Below are positions 40,661-49,738 of a stretch of 64,000 nucleotides of DNA, one piece after another. The stretch comes from Arthrobacter subterraneus (GTDB taxonomy: Bacteria > Actinomycetota > Actinomycetes > Actinomycetales > Micrococcaceae). The stretch lies in NCBI RefSeq assembly GCF_900099735.1, contig NZ_FNDT01000005.1, forward strand, positions 1 through 64,000, read 5' to 3'. Every line of letters starts with the position of its first letter. The stretch's first letter is position 1. The position numbers were made by a program, and so were the translations under genes. Under the pieces are notes generated by a model, which was not told where the DNA came from, did no database searches, and saw nothing but the letters and a program-made list of their open reading frames with translations.

Positions 40661-41734
40661 ATGGGGGTACTGGACCGCGAGTGGTTCCAACGGGATGACA
40701 ACCCGTCCGGAGGTTCTCAGCCGCCGGTGGGACAGCCGCCCGGTATGAGGCAATCCGGCTCGGGACGCGTCCCGCAGTGGGCACTGGAGGAAGCACTCAA
40801 CGAACAACTGCGCGCCTACCGGACCGAAACCGGCGGCCGATGGCCCGGAGACAACCGGGCAGGCAGCAACCGGGCGGGCGGTCTCCGGGGAGGCGGCAAT
40901 CCGGCGGGAGGAGGGCGCCGTCGTCGTCGTGGGCAGTCAGCGGTGCGAAAACTGCGAGTCCGCACCGCTGCGTTGGTTGTGTTCGTCGTCGCGCTGTATC
41001 TCACGCCGACCGTCTTTGAACGGGACATCTTCCCCGACGTTCTCCCGCTCCTCCCCTGGTCCAACGTTCCCCCGCGCGGAGTGGAAGCATCCACGGTCCC
41101 GCTGGGCACTCCGCCGCCGTCAACCGGTTCAGCCCAATACGCGCTGTTCGACTACCCCAACCTGCAGCAGGAATTCGTGGCGTATGACCCGTGCCGTCCG
41201 GTCCACTACGTCGTGCGGCCGGACAACGCACCCGCGGGTACGGAGGGCATCGTGCAGGAGGCTGTCGCCGAGGTGTCTGCGGCAACCGGGCTCACCTTCG
41301 TTTTCGACGGGCCCACCAGCGAACCACCGAGCCCCGGGGAACGGGACTCCTACCAGCCAGACCGCTACGGCAAACGCTGGGCACCGGTCCTGATCACCTG
41401 GACCAGCCCGTCCGAAATTCCCGAACTGGCCGGAGACACCGCAGGCCTCGGCGGCAGCGAGATCGCGCAGCGGCCCGACAAACCCCTTGTCCTGGTGGCC
41501 GGGCAGGTCATGCTGGATGCACCGGCCATGGTCCAGATCCTCGAATTCGAGGGCGGGCGGGAACATGTCAGGGCCATCGTGATCCACGAGCTCGCCCACG
41601 TGCTGGGGCTGGACCACGTGCAGGACCCAACGCAGCTGATGCATGAGGAGAACACCGGACAGATCCACCTCGCCGAGGGAGACCTGGCAGGCCTCGCAAA
41701 GCTCGGCGCGGGACCCTGCGTGCCGGAGCTCTAA
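40661..41734 (+). CDS. Membrane-anchored matrixin-like metalloprotease
   Basis: 357 residues: a Gly/Arg-rich cytoplasmic N-terminus (about 1-95, RRRRR near 85), one membrane helix at about 102-120 (LVVFVVALYLTP), then an extracytoplasmic domain with HELAHVLGLDH near residue 310, the HExxHxxGxxH zinc signature of metzincins, and the Met-turn region QLMHEE. In position and length it fits the M10-like (matrixin) actinobacterial family. Two cysteines (DPCRP and GPCVPEL) may form a disulfide. Likely processes a surface or wall protein; target unknown. Confidence 0.82.
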   Translation: MGVLDREWFQRDDNPSGGSQPPVGQPPGMRQSGSGRVPQWALEEALNEQLRAYRTETGGRWPGDNRAGSNRAGGLRGGGNPAGGGRRRRRGQSAVRKLRVRTAALVVFVVALYLTPTVFERDIFPDVLPLLPWSNVPPRGVEASTVPLGTPPPSTGSAQYALFDYPNLQQEFVAYDPCRPVHYVVRPDNAPAGTEGIVQEAVAEVSAATGLTFVFDGPTSEPPSPGERDSYQPDRYGKRWAPVLITWTSPSEIPELAGDTAGLGGSEIAQRPDKPLVLVAGQVMLDAPAMVQILEFEGGREHVRAIVIHELAHVLGLDHVQDPTQLMHEENTGQIHLAEGDLAGLAKLGAGPCVPEL

Positions 41735-41892
41735 GAGGGTTCCGCGACCGCCGAAGCGACGCCGGCCCGAATGAAGTCCAGCACAAAACCCGCCGCCGGG
41801 CCTGGGCATTCGCACAGCGACTGGACAGACCCGGCGTCCTAGAATTTCAGTAGTTCCACCCCGCCCGAACCGACAACGGAGTCAGATCAGCG

Positions 41893-42156
41893 ATGAAGAA
41901 GCACCACCCGCACCATCACGTGCAGGGCACCGGCACGCACAAGACCCGCGAGGCCCGAACCGGCGAACACTGCCCCGTGGACGGCTGGTGGGCGCCCGCC
42001 GGCAGGGAAGCCGACCGGCGCTACATTGCCCAGGGCAGCGTCCTGCCCGCCCACGACGGCGACACCGTCACCTGGATCTTCGTCGCCAGACGGTCCGACT
42101 CACGCCAGCCGAAATATGCCCTGCCCGCAGCCGGCGCTTTCATTGACAACTTCTAG
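41893..42156 (+). CDS. Hypothetical His-rich N-terminus protein
   Basis: 87 residues with an initial KKHHPHHHVQGTGTHKTREAR stretch and the sentence-like core TGEHCPVDGWWAPAG, then a soluble part ending GAFIDNF. It recalls small actinobacterial proteins that accompany regulatory or metal functions, but nothing firm. The ATG follows GGAG by about eleven bases; a TAGAAT -10 lies at 41839-41844. The stop codon is 21 bases before the methyltransferase start. Confidence 0.6.
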   Translation: MKKHHPHHHVQGTGTHKTREARTGEHCPVDGWWAPAGREADRRYIAQGSVLPAHDGDTVTWIFVARRSDSRQPKYALPAAGAFIDNF

Positions 42157-42177
42157 CGTCCAGGGCTGTTTGCGCCC

Positions 42178-42843
42178 GTGACCGATCCCGATCCCGACCG
42201 GGGACCTGCAGACCTCCAGCATCCCCGCTTTGCCCGCGCGTATGCGCGTGCCGTGGAGGGAATGAACATCAGGGGCGCCACCGAACACCGCCGTGCACTG
42301 CTTCACGGGCTGAACGGCAGGGTGGTCGAGATCGGAGCCGGTGACGGATCGAATTTTAGCCACTACCCGGCTATGGTCACCGAGGTCCTGGCAGTCGAGC
42401 CCGATGACCACCTCAGGTCCCTCGCCCGGAGCCGGGCTTCCTCCGCGCCGGTTCCCGTTCGGGTGGTCGCCGGAACGGCCGAGGAGATTCCAGCCGCTGA
42501 CGGGAGCGCCGATGCTGTGGTCGCGAGCCTCGTGCTGTGCAGCGTTTCAGATCAGTCCGTGGCGCTGGCCGAGGCCCGCAGGGTGTTGCGCCCGGGCGGC
42601 GTTCTGGCCTTCTACGAGCACGTCCGCTCCGACCGCACGGTGCTTGCCGCCCTCGAGGATCTGCTGACACCCCTGTGGCACCGTGCGGCAGGGGGCTGCC
42701 ACCCGAACCGGGACACGCTGGAATCAATCGTGGCGGCCGGCTTCGAAGTCCGCGACACCAAGCGTTTCGGTTTCTCGGTCCAGCCGCTGGTGCCGCCGGT
42801 TGCGCATATCCTCGGCCACGCGGTGTCGCCCGCCTCCAGCTGA
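42178..42843 (+). CDS. Class I SAM-dependent methyltransferase (UbiE-like)
   Basis: 221 residues. Motif I VVEIGAGDGSNFSHY near residue 48, the acidic end of the second strand VLAVEPDDHL, motif II DAVVASLVLCSV, and motif III RVLRPGGVLAFYEHV are typical for UbiE-like small-molecule methyltransferases. The start is a GTG with no good ribosome-binding site nearby, so the exact N-terminus is uncertain. Substrate unknown. The GNAT gene follows after 64 bases on its own promoter. Confidence 0.82.
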   Translation: MTDPDPDRGPADLQHPRFARAYARAVEGMNIRGATEHRRALLHGLNGRVVEIGAGDGSNFSHYPAMVTEVLAVEPDDHLRSLARSRASSAPVPVRVVAGTAEEIPAADGSADAVVASLVLCSVSDQSVALAEARRVLRPGGVLAFYEHVRSDRTVLAALEDLLTPLWHRAAGGCHPNRDTLESIVAAGFEVRDTKRFGFSVQPLVPPVAHILGHAVSPASS

Positions 42844-42894
42844 ACGGCACCGCTTATTACGCACCAGCCGGTGCCCGAAGAGGCGAATCGGCGC

Positions 42895-42900
42895 TAACCT
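42895..42900 (+). promoter_or_regulatory. -10 element for leaderless GNAT gene
   Basis: TAACCT, seven bases ahead of the GTG at 42908; no Shine-Dalgarno occurs before this GTG, so a leaderless mRNA is likely. Confidence 0.55.
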
Positions 42901-42907
42901 GACTTCC

Positions 42908-43444
42908 GTGACCGTTGTTATTGACCATGCCACCGCGAACGACGCCGGCCCCCTTGCCTCCCTGGCGGCCGTCACCTTCCCGCTCGCCTGCCCGCCGACT
43001 TCCCATCCGGACGACATTGCGCACTTCGTCGCCACCGAGTTGTCCGAGGAGCGGTTCACCCAGCACATCGCAGATCTGGACAAGATCCTGCTGTGCCTGC
43101 GGGAAAACGGGCACCTCCTCGCCTGGAGCATGCTCGCCAAAGGATTCCCGAAGGACGAACAGGTCCGCTCCACGCTGTCCATCTTCCCCACAATCGAACT
43201 CAGCAAGTTCTACGTCCATCCGTCACAGCATGGGCAGGGCTCGTCCTCGCACCTGATGGAGGCGTCCCTGGAGATCGCCGCCCAGGGCACTGAGGCAGCG
43301 GGTATCTGGTTGGGCACCAATGACCGGAACGCCCGCGCCGTCCGCTTCTACGAGAAGCACGGATTCACCCGCGTCGGCGCCAAGACCTTCCAGCTGGGAC
43401 GCAACGTCGAGACTGACTTCGTCATGGAGCGTCCGCTGGGCTGA
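42908..43444 (+). CDS. GNAT-family N-acetyltransferase
   Basis: 178 residues. The acetyl-CoA site is FYVHPSQHGQGSSSHLMEA, near residues 101-119, with the last helix of the fold ARAVRFYEKHGFTRVG. The GTG at 42908 was chosen from leaderless spacing and because the fold begins there (VVIDHATANDAGPL). An ORF starting in the previous gene is rejected. Substrate not deducible. Confidence 0.85.
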   Translation: MTVVIDHATANDAGPLASLAAVTFPLACPPTSHPDDIAHFVATELSEERFTQHIADLDKILLCLRENGHLLAWSMLAKGFPKDEQVRSTLSIFPTIELSKFYVHPSQHGQGSSSHLMEASLEIAAQGTEAAGIWLGTNDRNARAVRFYEKHGFTRVGAKTFQLGRNVETDFVMERPLG

Positions 43445-43502
43445 CCGGCCCATATCAGAAGGCTGACGCCGCAGGCTAAGAAAAACCGCAGTCACGTAGC
43501 GC

Positions 43503-43569
43503 TTGAGTGTGACGCACATTACTGTGTACTATTCAAACCACATCATGAAGAACAACCCACAATGTGGTT
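43503..43569 (+). promoter_or_regulatory. Promoter and dyad of the ABC-transporter operon
   Basis: TTGAGT (43503-43508), 18 bases, TACTAT (43527-43532) form a plausible promoter. Just downstream, AACCACA (43536-43542) and TGTGGTT (43563-43569) are perfect seven-base inverted arms 20 bases apart, a candidate operator for a GntR- or IclR-type regulator that is not encoded next to it. Confidence 0.5.
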
Positions 43570-43606
43570 CCGCGGAATGAGCGTTGTGGCTTTCAGGAGA
43601 TGAGCA

Positions 43607-44443
43607 ATGACGCATCCTGCACAGACCGAGTACGCCGTTGAACTGAACGGCTGCACCAAGGAGTTCGTCACCCCGGGCGGCGGGTCCTACTTCGCCGTGC
43701 GGGATATCGACCTCAAGGTGGAGCCCGGGCGGTTCGTCTCAATCGTCGGCCCTACCGGCTCCGGCAAGTCCACCATCCTGAACATGGCAGCGGGACTGCT
43801 CAATCCGTCGTCGGGCACTGTCCATAGTTTTGGCCAGCCCGTTGACGGCGTGAACCGGCGGGCCTCCTACATGTTCCAGCAGGACGCGCTGCTGCCCTGG
43901 AAGTCGGTCATCGACAACGTCAGCCTGGGCCTCACCATGGCCGGCGTCTCCAAGGCCGAGGCCTATGACGAGTCCCGCCGCTGGCTCGAGAAGGTGGGCC
44001 TGAAGAACTTCGCCGACCGGTATCCGCACCAGCTTTCCGGCGGCATGCGCAAGCGCACCGCCGTGGCGCAGGCCTGGATCGTCAACCCGGACATCCTGCT
44101 CATGGACGAGCCGTTCTCCGCCCTCGACGTCCAGACCCGGCAGATCATGGAGAACGAACTCCTTGAGCTCTGGCAGGAATCGAACAAGGCAGTCGTCTTC
44201 ATCACCCATGACCTGGATGAGGCCATTGCCCTCTCCGACGAGGTGATCATCCTCGGTGCGGGACCGGGCAGCACCGTCGTCGGCAGCTACGACATCGACA
44301 TTCCGCGCCCCCGCGACCTCCTCGACATCCGCGACGACCCCAAGTTCGTGGACCTCCACCGCGAGATCTGGGGCCGCCTGAAGGTTGAAGTCTCCAGAAC
44401 CTATGAATCCGCCCGGGAAGAAGAAGAGAGCGACGCAGCATGA
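43607..44443 (+). CDS. ABC transporter ATP-binding protein, nitrate/sulfonate/taurine class
   Basis: 278 residues. Walker A GPTGSGKST near residue 47, Q-loop MFQQDALLPW, ABC signature LSGGMRKRTAVAQA, Walker B ILLMDEPFSALD and the H-loop FITHDLDEAI. DALLPWKSVIDNV is characteristic of the SsuB/TauB/NrtD group. It drives the permease downstream, which it overlaps by four bases. The class is known for small anions (nitrate, sulfonates, taurine, thiamine precursors). Confidence 0.92.
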   Translation: MTHPAQTEYAVELNGCTKEFVTPGGGSYFAVRDIDLKVEPGRFVSIVGPTGSGKSTILNMAAGLLNPSSGTVHSFGQPVDGVNRRASYMFQQDALLPWKSVIDNVSLGLTMAGVSKAEAYDESRRWLEKVGLKNFADRYPHQLSGGMRKRTAVAQAWIVNPDILLMDEPFSALDVQTRQIMENELLELWQESNKAVVFITHDLDEAIALSDEVIILGAGPGSTVVGSYDIDIPRPRDLLDIRDDPKFVDLHREIWGRLKVEVSRTYESAREEEESDAA

Positions 44444-45291
44444 CCGTGGCACCAGCATCGAAAAACGTTGAGAAGAACATCAGCCCCGCCGCGGCGCAGA
44501 AGCCCCGGCGCAAGCGGGCCGAGACGTCGAACTTCTCCATCCGGATGGGACAGCTGGCGCTCGCCGTGGGCGTGCTGGGATCCTGGGAGCTCCTGTGCCG
44601 GATCGGTGTCATTGACCCGTTCTTCTTCCCGCTCCCCTCCGACATCCTGGACACCGTGTGGGTCTGGATCTCCACCGGCTTTGTGTTCCCGCACCTGTGG
44701 GTCACCCTGCAGGAGGCCATCCTCGCATTCATCACCGGCGCCGCAGCCGGCCTGATCCTCGGCTTCCTCCTTGCCCGGGTACGCCTTCTCGAACGGCTCT
44801 TCGACCCGTTCCTGCAGATGTTCAACGCGCTCCCCCGCGTTGTGCTGGCGCCTATCTTCCTGCTCTGGTTCGGTCTCGGCATCTGGTCGAAGGTGGCCTT
44901 CGGCTTCACCCTGGTGTTCTTCATTGTCTTCTTCAACACCCTCGAAGGCGTCAAGAGCGTGGACCGAGTCCTGGTGGACAACGCCAAGATGCTCGGAGCC
45001 TCCGAAAAGCAGCTCCTCCGCCACGTCTTCATCCCCAGCGCCCTGACGTGGATTTTCTCCAGCCTCCACATCAGCGTCGGTTTCGCCATCACCGGTGCGG
45101 TGGTCGGTGAATACCTCGGCGCGTCCGCCGGTGTCGGCTACGCCATCGCCCAGGCCCAGGGCGTGTTCGACACCGAAGGCGTCTTCGCCGGCATGTTCAT
45201 CCTCATGTTCGTGGTGCTCATCATCGATCTGGGCGTCAACCGCGTTGAACGCCACCTCCTGCGCTGGCGCCCGCCGCAGCAGGCCTCCTAA
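44440..45291 (+). CDS. ABC transporter permease, SsuC/TauC class
   Basis: 283 residues with about six membrane helices. EAA-loop segment with KMLGASEKQLLRHVFIPSALTWIFSSLHISVG is typical of the class; the N-terminal 25 residues are Lys/Arg/Ala-rich and cytoplasmic. It partners the ATP-binding protein and the lipoprotein that follows 41 bases later. Confidence 0.92.
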   Translation: MTVAPASKNVEKNISPAAAQKPRRKRAETSNFSIRMGQLALAVGVLGSWELLCRIGVIDPFFFPLPSDILDTVWVWISTGFVFPHLWVTLQEAILAFITGAAAGLILGFLLARVRLLERLFDPFLQMFNALPRVVLAPIFLLWFGLGIWSKVAFGFTLVFFIVFFNTLEGVKSVDRVLVDNAKMLGASEKQLLRHVFIPSALTWIFSSLHISVGFAITGAVVGEYLGASAGVGYAIAQAQGVFDTEGVFAGMFILMFVVLIIDLGVNRVERHLLRWRPPQQAS

Positions 45292-45332
45292 CCTCCTTCC
45301 TCACCCAGCCCATCCGTCCGAAAGGGACTTCC

Positions 45333-46415
45333 ATGTTCAGCTCCACCCGCCGGCAAGGTCGCCGCACATCCCTCACCAAGCCCCTCGCCGTCGTCGCCGG
45401 TCTTGCCCTTGCCCTGTCTGCGTGCGGCGCCCCACAGTCCGCACCTCCGGGGCAGGAAGGGAACGACGGCGGCGGCGAGGCCGGCGGCGAGACCGTCACC
45501 ATCGGCGTCGGAGGCCAGACCCTGCTCACCTACCTGCCCACCACGCTTGCCCAGGAACTGGGCTACTACGAGGAAGAGGGCCTCGACGTCGATCTCCAGG
45601 ACCTCCAGGGCGGCTCGAAGGCGCTGACGGCGATGATCGGCGGCAGCACCGACGTCACCAGCGGCTACTACGAGCACACCATCCAGATGCAGGCCAAAAA
45701 CCAGCCGATCAAGGGGTTCGTCAACATGAACCTCTCCTCCGGGCTGGTCCTCGTGGTTGCTGAGAAGAACAAGGACACCATCAAGTCCGTGGCTGACCTC
45801 AAGGGCAAGAACGTGGGCGTGACCTCCCCGGGCTCCTCCACGGACATGTTCGTGAAGTACCTGCTCTCCGAGAACGGAATGGCGCTCGACGACGCCGCGG
45901 TGTCCGCTATCGGAGCCGGCTCCTCCGCCGTCGCCGCCGTCGAGCAGGGCCAGGTGGACGCCGCCGTCATGCTCGAGCCGGACGTCACCGTCCTCGGCAA
46001 GCGCCTGGGCACGGAACCGACCATCATCGAGGATGTCCGCACCCCGGAGGGACTGCAGGAAGTCTTCGGTACCGACGCCTGGCCGTCGTCGAGCCTGTAC
46101 GCCACGTCCGCATGGCTTGAGGAGAACCCTGAGTCCGCGCAGAAGCTGGCCAACGCCATCAAGAAGACGCTGCAGTTCATCGCCGACCACTCCGGTGAGG
46201 AGATCGCCGCAGAAATGCCCGAATCGTTCGCCGGCGGCGATCCCGAACAGTACGCCAAGGTCATCGAGGAAATGAAGCCGGCTCTCAGCACGGACGGCGT
46301 CTTCACCGAGGCAGGCGTGGAAGCGGTCCTGAAGACCCAGCGGGTGGCGAACCCCGAGGTCGGCGATGCCGAGATCAACCTCGAGGAAACCTACACCAAC
46401 GAGTTCGTCGAATAG
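45333..46415 (+). CDS. ABC transporter substrate-binding lipoprotein, SsuA/NMT1-like
   Basis: 360 residues. The signal peptide has RRQGRRTS, a hydrophobic core AVVAGLALALS and lipobox LSAC with Cys31 as lipid-bearing residue, so the protein sits on the outer face of the membrane. The mature part begins with a Gly/Glu-rich spacer; TIGVGGQTLLTYLPTTLAQELGYYEEEGLDVDL and DLKGKNVGVTSPGSSTDMFVKYLL match the NMT1/SsuA group. It decides the transported compound, which cannot be named from sequence. Confidence 0.9.
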   Translation: MFSSTRRQGRRTSLTKPLAVVAGLALALSACGAPQSAPPGQEGNDGGGEAGGETVTIGVGGQTLLTYLPTTLAQELGYYEEEGLDVDLQDLQGGSKALTAMIGGSTDVTSGYYEHTIQMQAKNQPIKGFVNMNLSSGLVLVVAEKNKDTIKSVADLKGKNVGVTSPGSSTDMFVKYLLSENGMALDDAAVSAIGAGSSAVAAVEQGQVDAAVMLEPDVTVLGKRLGTEPTIIEDVRTPEGLQEVFGTDAWPSSSLYATSAWLEENPESAQKLANAIKKTLQFIADHSGEEIAAEMPESFAGGDPEQYAKVIEEMKPALSTDGVFTEAGVEAVLKTQRVANPEVGDAEINLEETYTNEFVE

Positions 46416-46425
46416 TCCACCACCG

Positions 46426-46457
46426 CTGCGGCCCGTTCTGAAAAGGACGGGCCGCAG
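46426..46457 (+). terminator. Hairpin between binding protein and aconitase-like gene
   Basis: Perfect eleven-bp stem CTGCGGCCCGT/ACGGGCCGCAG with a ten-base loop, ten bases after the lipoprotein stop. No T run follows, so it more likely attenuates or protects the transporter mRNA than fully terminates. Confidence 0.6.
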
Positions 46458-46484
46458 TTGTCTGTCCAGCCCCGGAGGATTCCC

Positions 46485-48446
46485 ATGACCCAGAACCTGA
46501 CCCAGAAGCTCCTCGCGAGCCACCTTGTTTCGGGTGAGCTGACACCCGGCACCGACATCACTATCGCCGTGGACCAGATCCTCATCGAAGACGCCACGGG
46601 GACGATGACCGCAATGCAGTTCGAGATGCTCGGTGTCGAGTCCGTGGCCGTTCCGCTGGCCGTCATGTACGTCGACCACAACGTCCTGCAGATCGATGAC
46701 AAGAACATGCAGGACCATCACTACCTGCGGACCTTCTCGGCGCGTTACGGCCTGCGGTACTCTCCCGCCGGGCACGGGATCTCGCACTACATCCATCTTG
46801 AGCACTTCGCCCGGCCCGGCGGGGTGCTGGTCGGCGCCGACTCCCACACCTCAACAGCCGGAGCGCTCGGCATGTTCGCGCTGGGAGCCGGTGGTCTGGA
46901 GGTGGCCGTTGCCATGGCCGGCTACGGCTTCGACTTCGTGTGCCCCGCCGTCGTCGGTGTGGAACTGACCGGGGAACTGGGCTCCATCACCGAGGCGAAG
47001 GACGTGGTGCTGGAGCTCCTGCGCCGCCACGACGTGCGCGGCGGGCGCGGGAAGGTGTTCGAGTTCCACGGCGACGGAGTGGCGTCCCTGACCGTCTCGG
47101 CGCGGGCGACGATCTGCAACATGATCATCGAAACCGGTGCCGCCACGGCCGTCTTCCCCTCCGACGAGCAGACGCGTGGCTGGCTGCGCGCACAGCAGCG
47201 GGAGGACGAGTTCACGCCGCTGGCCGCAGATGACGGCGCCGCGTACGACGACGTCGAACAAATTGACCTCTCATCGCTGGTGCCGCTGGTGGCCGTGCCG
47301 CACTCCCCCGGGAACGTCGTCGCCGTCTCGGAACTGCCGCGGACCGAGGTGGTCCAGGTCTGCGTCGGCTCCTCGGTCAACAGCTCGTATGAGGATCTCG
47401 CGACGGTCGCCGCCATCCTCAAGGGCCACACCGTCCACCCCGCCGTTCAGCTCACGGTCACGCCGGGTTCCCGGCAGATCCTCCAGACCATCATCGCGTC
47501 CGGTGTCTACGGTGACCTGATGGAGGCCGGTGCCCGCATGCTGGAGCCGGTCTGCGGACCCTGTGTCGGCATCGGACAGGCGCCGACCGCGGGGCAGGCG
47601 TCCCTGCGCACGTTCAACCGCAACTTTCCCGGCCGCAGCGGCACGGCGGCGGACAGCGTCTACCTGTGTTCGCCGTCGACGGCGGCGGCCAGCGCGCTGG
47701 AAGGCGCCATCGTCGATGCCTCCACGGTCAGCCTCGGTGAGCTGCGCCCTGCCGCCGCCCCGAATCCCGGAGTCCACGACGTGCACATCGCGGGGGTGCT
47801 GCCCGCCTCCGTGCGCAGCGGCATCGAGATCGAGCGCGGCCCAAACCTCGTCCCGCCGCCCCAGCCGGAACCCCTCCCGGCCGATCTCGACGCTCCGGTG
47901 CTCATCGTCGTCGGGGACGACATCTCCACCGGTGACATGGCACCCGACGGGGCCATCGCCATGTCAGTCTGGTCCAACATCGAGGCCTGCGCCCGGTTCA
48001 TGTTCAATCGGCTGGATCCGCAGTTCCACGACCGCGCCCGCACAGAGGGCGGCGGCGTCATCGTCGGCGGCGAAAATTACGGGCAAGGTTCCTCACGCGA
48101 ACATGCGGCGCTGATCCCGCTCTTTCTGGGCATCCGCCTGGTGGCGGCGCGCAGCTATGCGCGGATCCACCGCCGGAACCTGATCGCCGCCGGCATTGTG
48201 CCGGCCCTGATTGCCGCGGACGCCGACGCTGCCGTCGGGCAGCGCTGGATGATCGAGGGACTGCGTGAGGCCGTGGCGAACGGTGCCACCTCCGTCACAG
48301 CCACGGCCGACGGCGGCACACCGGTGACGCTCACGCTGGACTTCTCGCCGGGCGAGCGTGCCGTCCTCGCCGCCGGTGGTCTGCTGTCTCATGTCCGCAG
48401 CGGCGGCCGCCCGCTCCCGGCACAAACCGATGCGCACGCGTCCTAA
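46485..48446 (+). CDS. Aconitase-family hydro-lyase, single chain
   Basis: 653 residues. Fe-S cysteines are expected in CVGSSVNSS and CGPCVGIGQAP; the large domain also shows LVGADSHTSTAGALGMFALG. After about residue 485 the swivel domain follows with DDISTGDMAPDG and GGENYGQGSSREHAALIP. Length matches the shorter bacterial aconitate-hydratase group, about 250 residues less than main-cycle AcnA. ATG 46485 chosen for GGAGG seven bases ahead. It may convert an imported tricarboxylate or alkyl-malate rather than citrate. Confidence 0.87.
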   Translation: MTQNLTQKLLASHLVSGELTPGTDITIAVDQILIEDATGTMTAMQFEMLGVESVAVPLAVMYVDHNVLQIDDKNMQDHHYLRTFSARYGLRYSPAGHGISHYIHLEHFARPGGVLVGADSHTSTAGALGMFALGAGGLEVAVAMAGYGFDFVCPAVVGVELTGELGSITEAKDVVLELLRRHDVRGGRGKVFEFHGDGVASLTVSARATICNMIIETGAATAVFPSDEQTRGWLRAQQREDEFTPLAADDGAAYDDVEQIDLSSLVPLVAVPHSPGNVVAVSELPRTEVVQVCVGSSVNSSYEDLATVAAILKGHTVHPAVQLTVTPGSRQILQTIIASGVYGDLMEAGARMLEPVCGPCVGIGQAPTAGQASLRTFNRNFPGRSGTAADSVYLCSPSTAAASALEGAIVDASTVSLGELRPAAAPNPGVHDVHIAGVLPASVRSGIEIERGPNLVPPPQPEPLPADLDAPVLIVVGDDISTGDMAPDGAIAMSVWSNIEACARFMFNRLDPQFHDRARTEGGGVIVGGENYGQGSSREHAALIPLFLGIRLVAARSYARIHRRNLIAAGIVPALIAADADAAVGQRWMIEGLREAVANGATSVTATADGGTPVTLTLDFSPGERAVLAAGGLLSHVRSGGRPLPAQTDAHAS

Positions 48447-48484
48447 ACTCGTTCAGTGAGGCAATCAACGACGGCGGCGAACCA

Positions 48485-49666
48485 GTGAACCAGAAACACC
48501 CAGGCCAGCGGGCCACCGGCATCGCGGCCCTGACCACCGTGGTGGCCGTCCTCCCCGCGTTCCTGGTGGGCGGACTCGCCGTCCAGCTCGAGGGTGACCT
48601 CGGGATGACGGCCGCGGCCCTTGGCCTGTGCGTTGCGTCCTTCTGGGCGGTGTCCGCGCTCCTGTCGGCGCCCGCCGGCTTCATCGCCAGCGCGCTGGGG
48701 CTCCGCCGCGGCATGCTGCTCACCGTCGGCCTCGGCTTCACGGCCATGGTCGGCATCGCGGTCTTCACGCCGCATTGGCCGTTCCTCATTCTCTGGCTCA
48801 GCATCGCCGGCGCCGCCAACGCACTGAGCCATCCGCTCTCCAACGGCCTCATTGTGGACCAGGTGGGCCCCCGTAACCGCGCCTTCTCATTCGGGCTGAA
48901 GCAGGCCGCCATCCCCACCGCCACGCTCACCGCCGGTCTCTCGGTGCCCATCTTCGCGCTCACCATCGGCTGGCAGTGGACCTTCGCAGCGACCGCGCTT
49001 CTCGCCGTCGCACTGGTTCCCATCCTCCTCCGCGGCCTGCCGCGCCGGGCACCCACGACGGCGACGAAAGCCGGCCGCGCGCCCCGCGCCCCACTGCCCA
49101 AACGGCTTCGCCCGTTCCTCTTCGCCACCGCCGTCGCCGGCGCCCTGGGCTCCGGTCAGGCGAACGTGGTCGGCGCGTTCACCGTGGCTTCCGCCGTCGA
49201 AACCGGATTCAATCCCGCCGCCGCCGGCCTGCTGCTGGGTGGCGCAAGCGCCGCCGGCATCCTCGCCCGGCCGCTGGTGGGCGTCCTCGCCGACCGCGGG
49301 ATCGGCGGATCCATGGCCACCGTCGCCCTGATGATCGGCGCCGGCTGCCTGGGCCTGATCGGCATGGCGTCCGGTAATCCGCTCGCGTATGGAATCGGCG
49401 CCGTCGTTGCCTTCGGCCTCGGGTGGGGCTGGAACGGCCTGGTGCACTACGTGGTCTCCCATACCGCGCACCCCTTCACCGCACAGGCCACCGGCATTAC
49501 CCAGACGGGAACGTACGTGGGCGGAACCGTGGCTCCGCTGGTGTTCGGCCTGTTGTTTGCCGCCTACGACGACAGCGTGGGCTGGGCGATTGCCGCCGGC
49601 GTCGCTGCGGCCGGGGCCATTGCGGCCGCCGTCGCCTTCAGGCTGGAAAAGGGTCTTCGCACCTAA
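48485..49666 (+). CDS. MFS transporter
   Basis: 393 residues with twelve predicted helices of short loops (CynX/NIMT-like arrangement); motif A is weak (ASALGLRRGML), and PRNRAFSFGLKQAAIP and GITQTGTYVGGTVAPLVFG are visible. Start GTG at 48485, 38 bases after the aconitase-like gene; no strong ribosome-binding site. It may export a product or be a second importer for the same compound class. Confidence 0.82.
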   Translation: MNQKHPGQRATGIAALTTVVAVLPAFLVGGLAVQLEGDLGMTAAALGLCVASFWAVSALLSAPAGFIASALGLRRGMLLTVGLGFTAMVGIAVFTPHWPFLILWLSIAGAANALSHPLSNGLIVDQVGPRNRAFSFGLKQAAIPTATLTAGLSVPIFALTIGWQWTFAATALLAVALVPILLRGLPRRAPTTATKAGRAPRAPLPKRLRPFLFATAVAGALGSGQANVVGAFTVASAVETGFNPAAAGLLLGGASAAGILARPLVGVLADRGIGGSMATVALMIGAGCLGLIGMASGNPLAYGIGAVVAFGLGWGWNGLVHYVVSHTAHPFTAQATGITQTGTYVGGTVAPLVFGLLFAAYDDSVGWAIAAGVAAAGAIAAAVAFRLEKGLRT

Positions 49667-49738
49667 CCGCACAGCCGACCCCCTCGGGCTCCTTCCGGGA
49701 CGGACATCTGGCCCGTTGGCGGCGTCAGGGTAAGAAGG

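Noticed and set aside
45288-46847. 519-codon open frame on the minus strand
   Set aside because: Shadow of the ABC lipoprotein and aconitase-like genes, whose signal peptide, lipobox and family motifs are clear on the plus strand.
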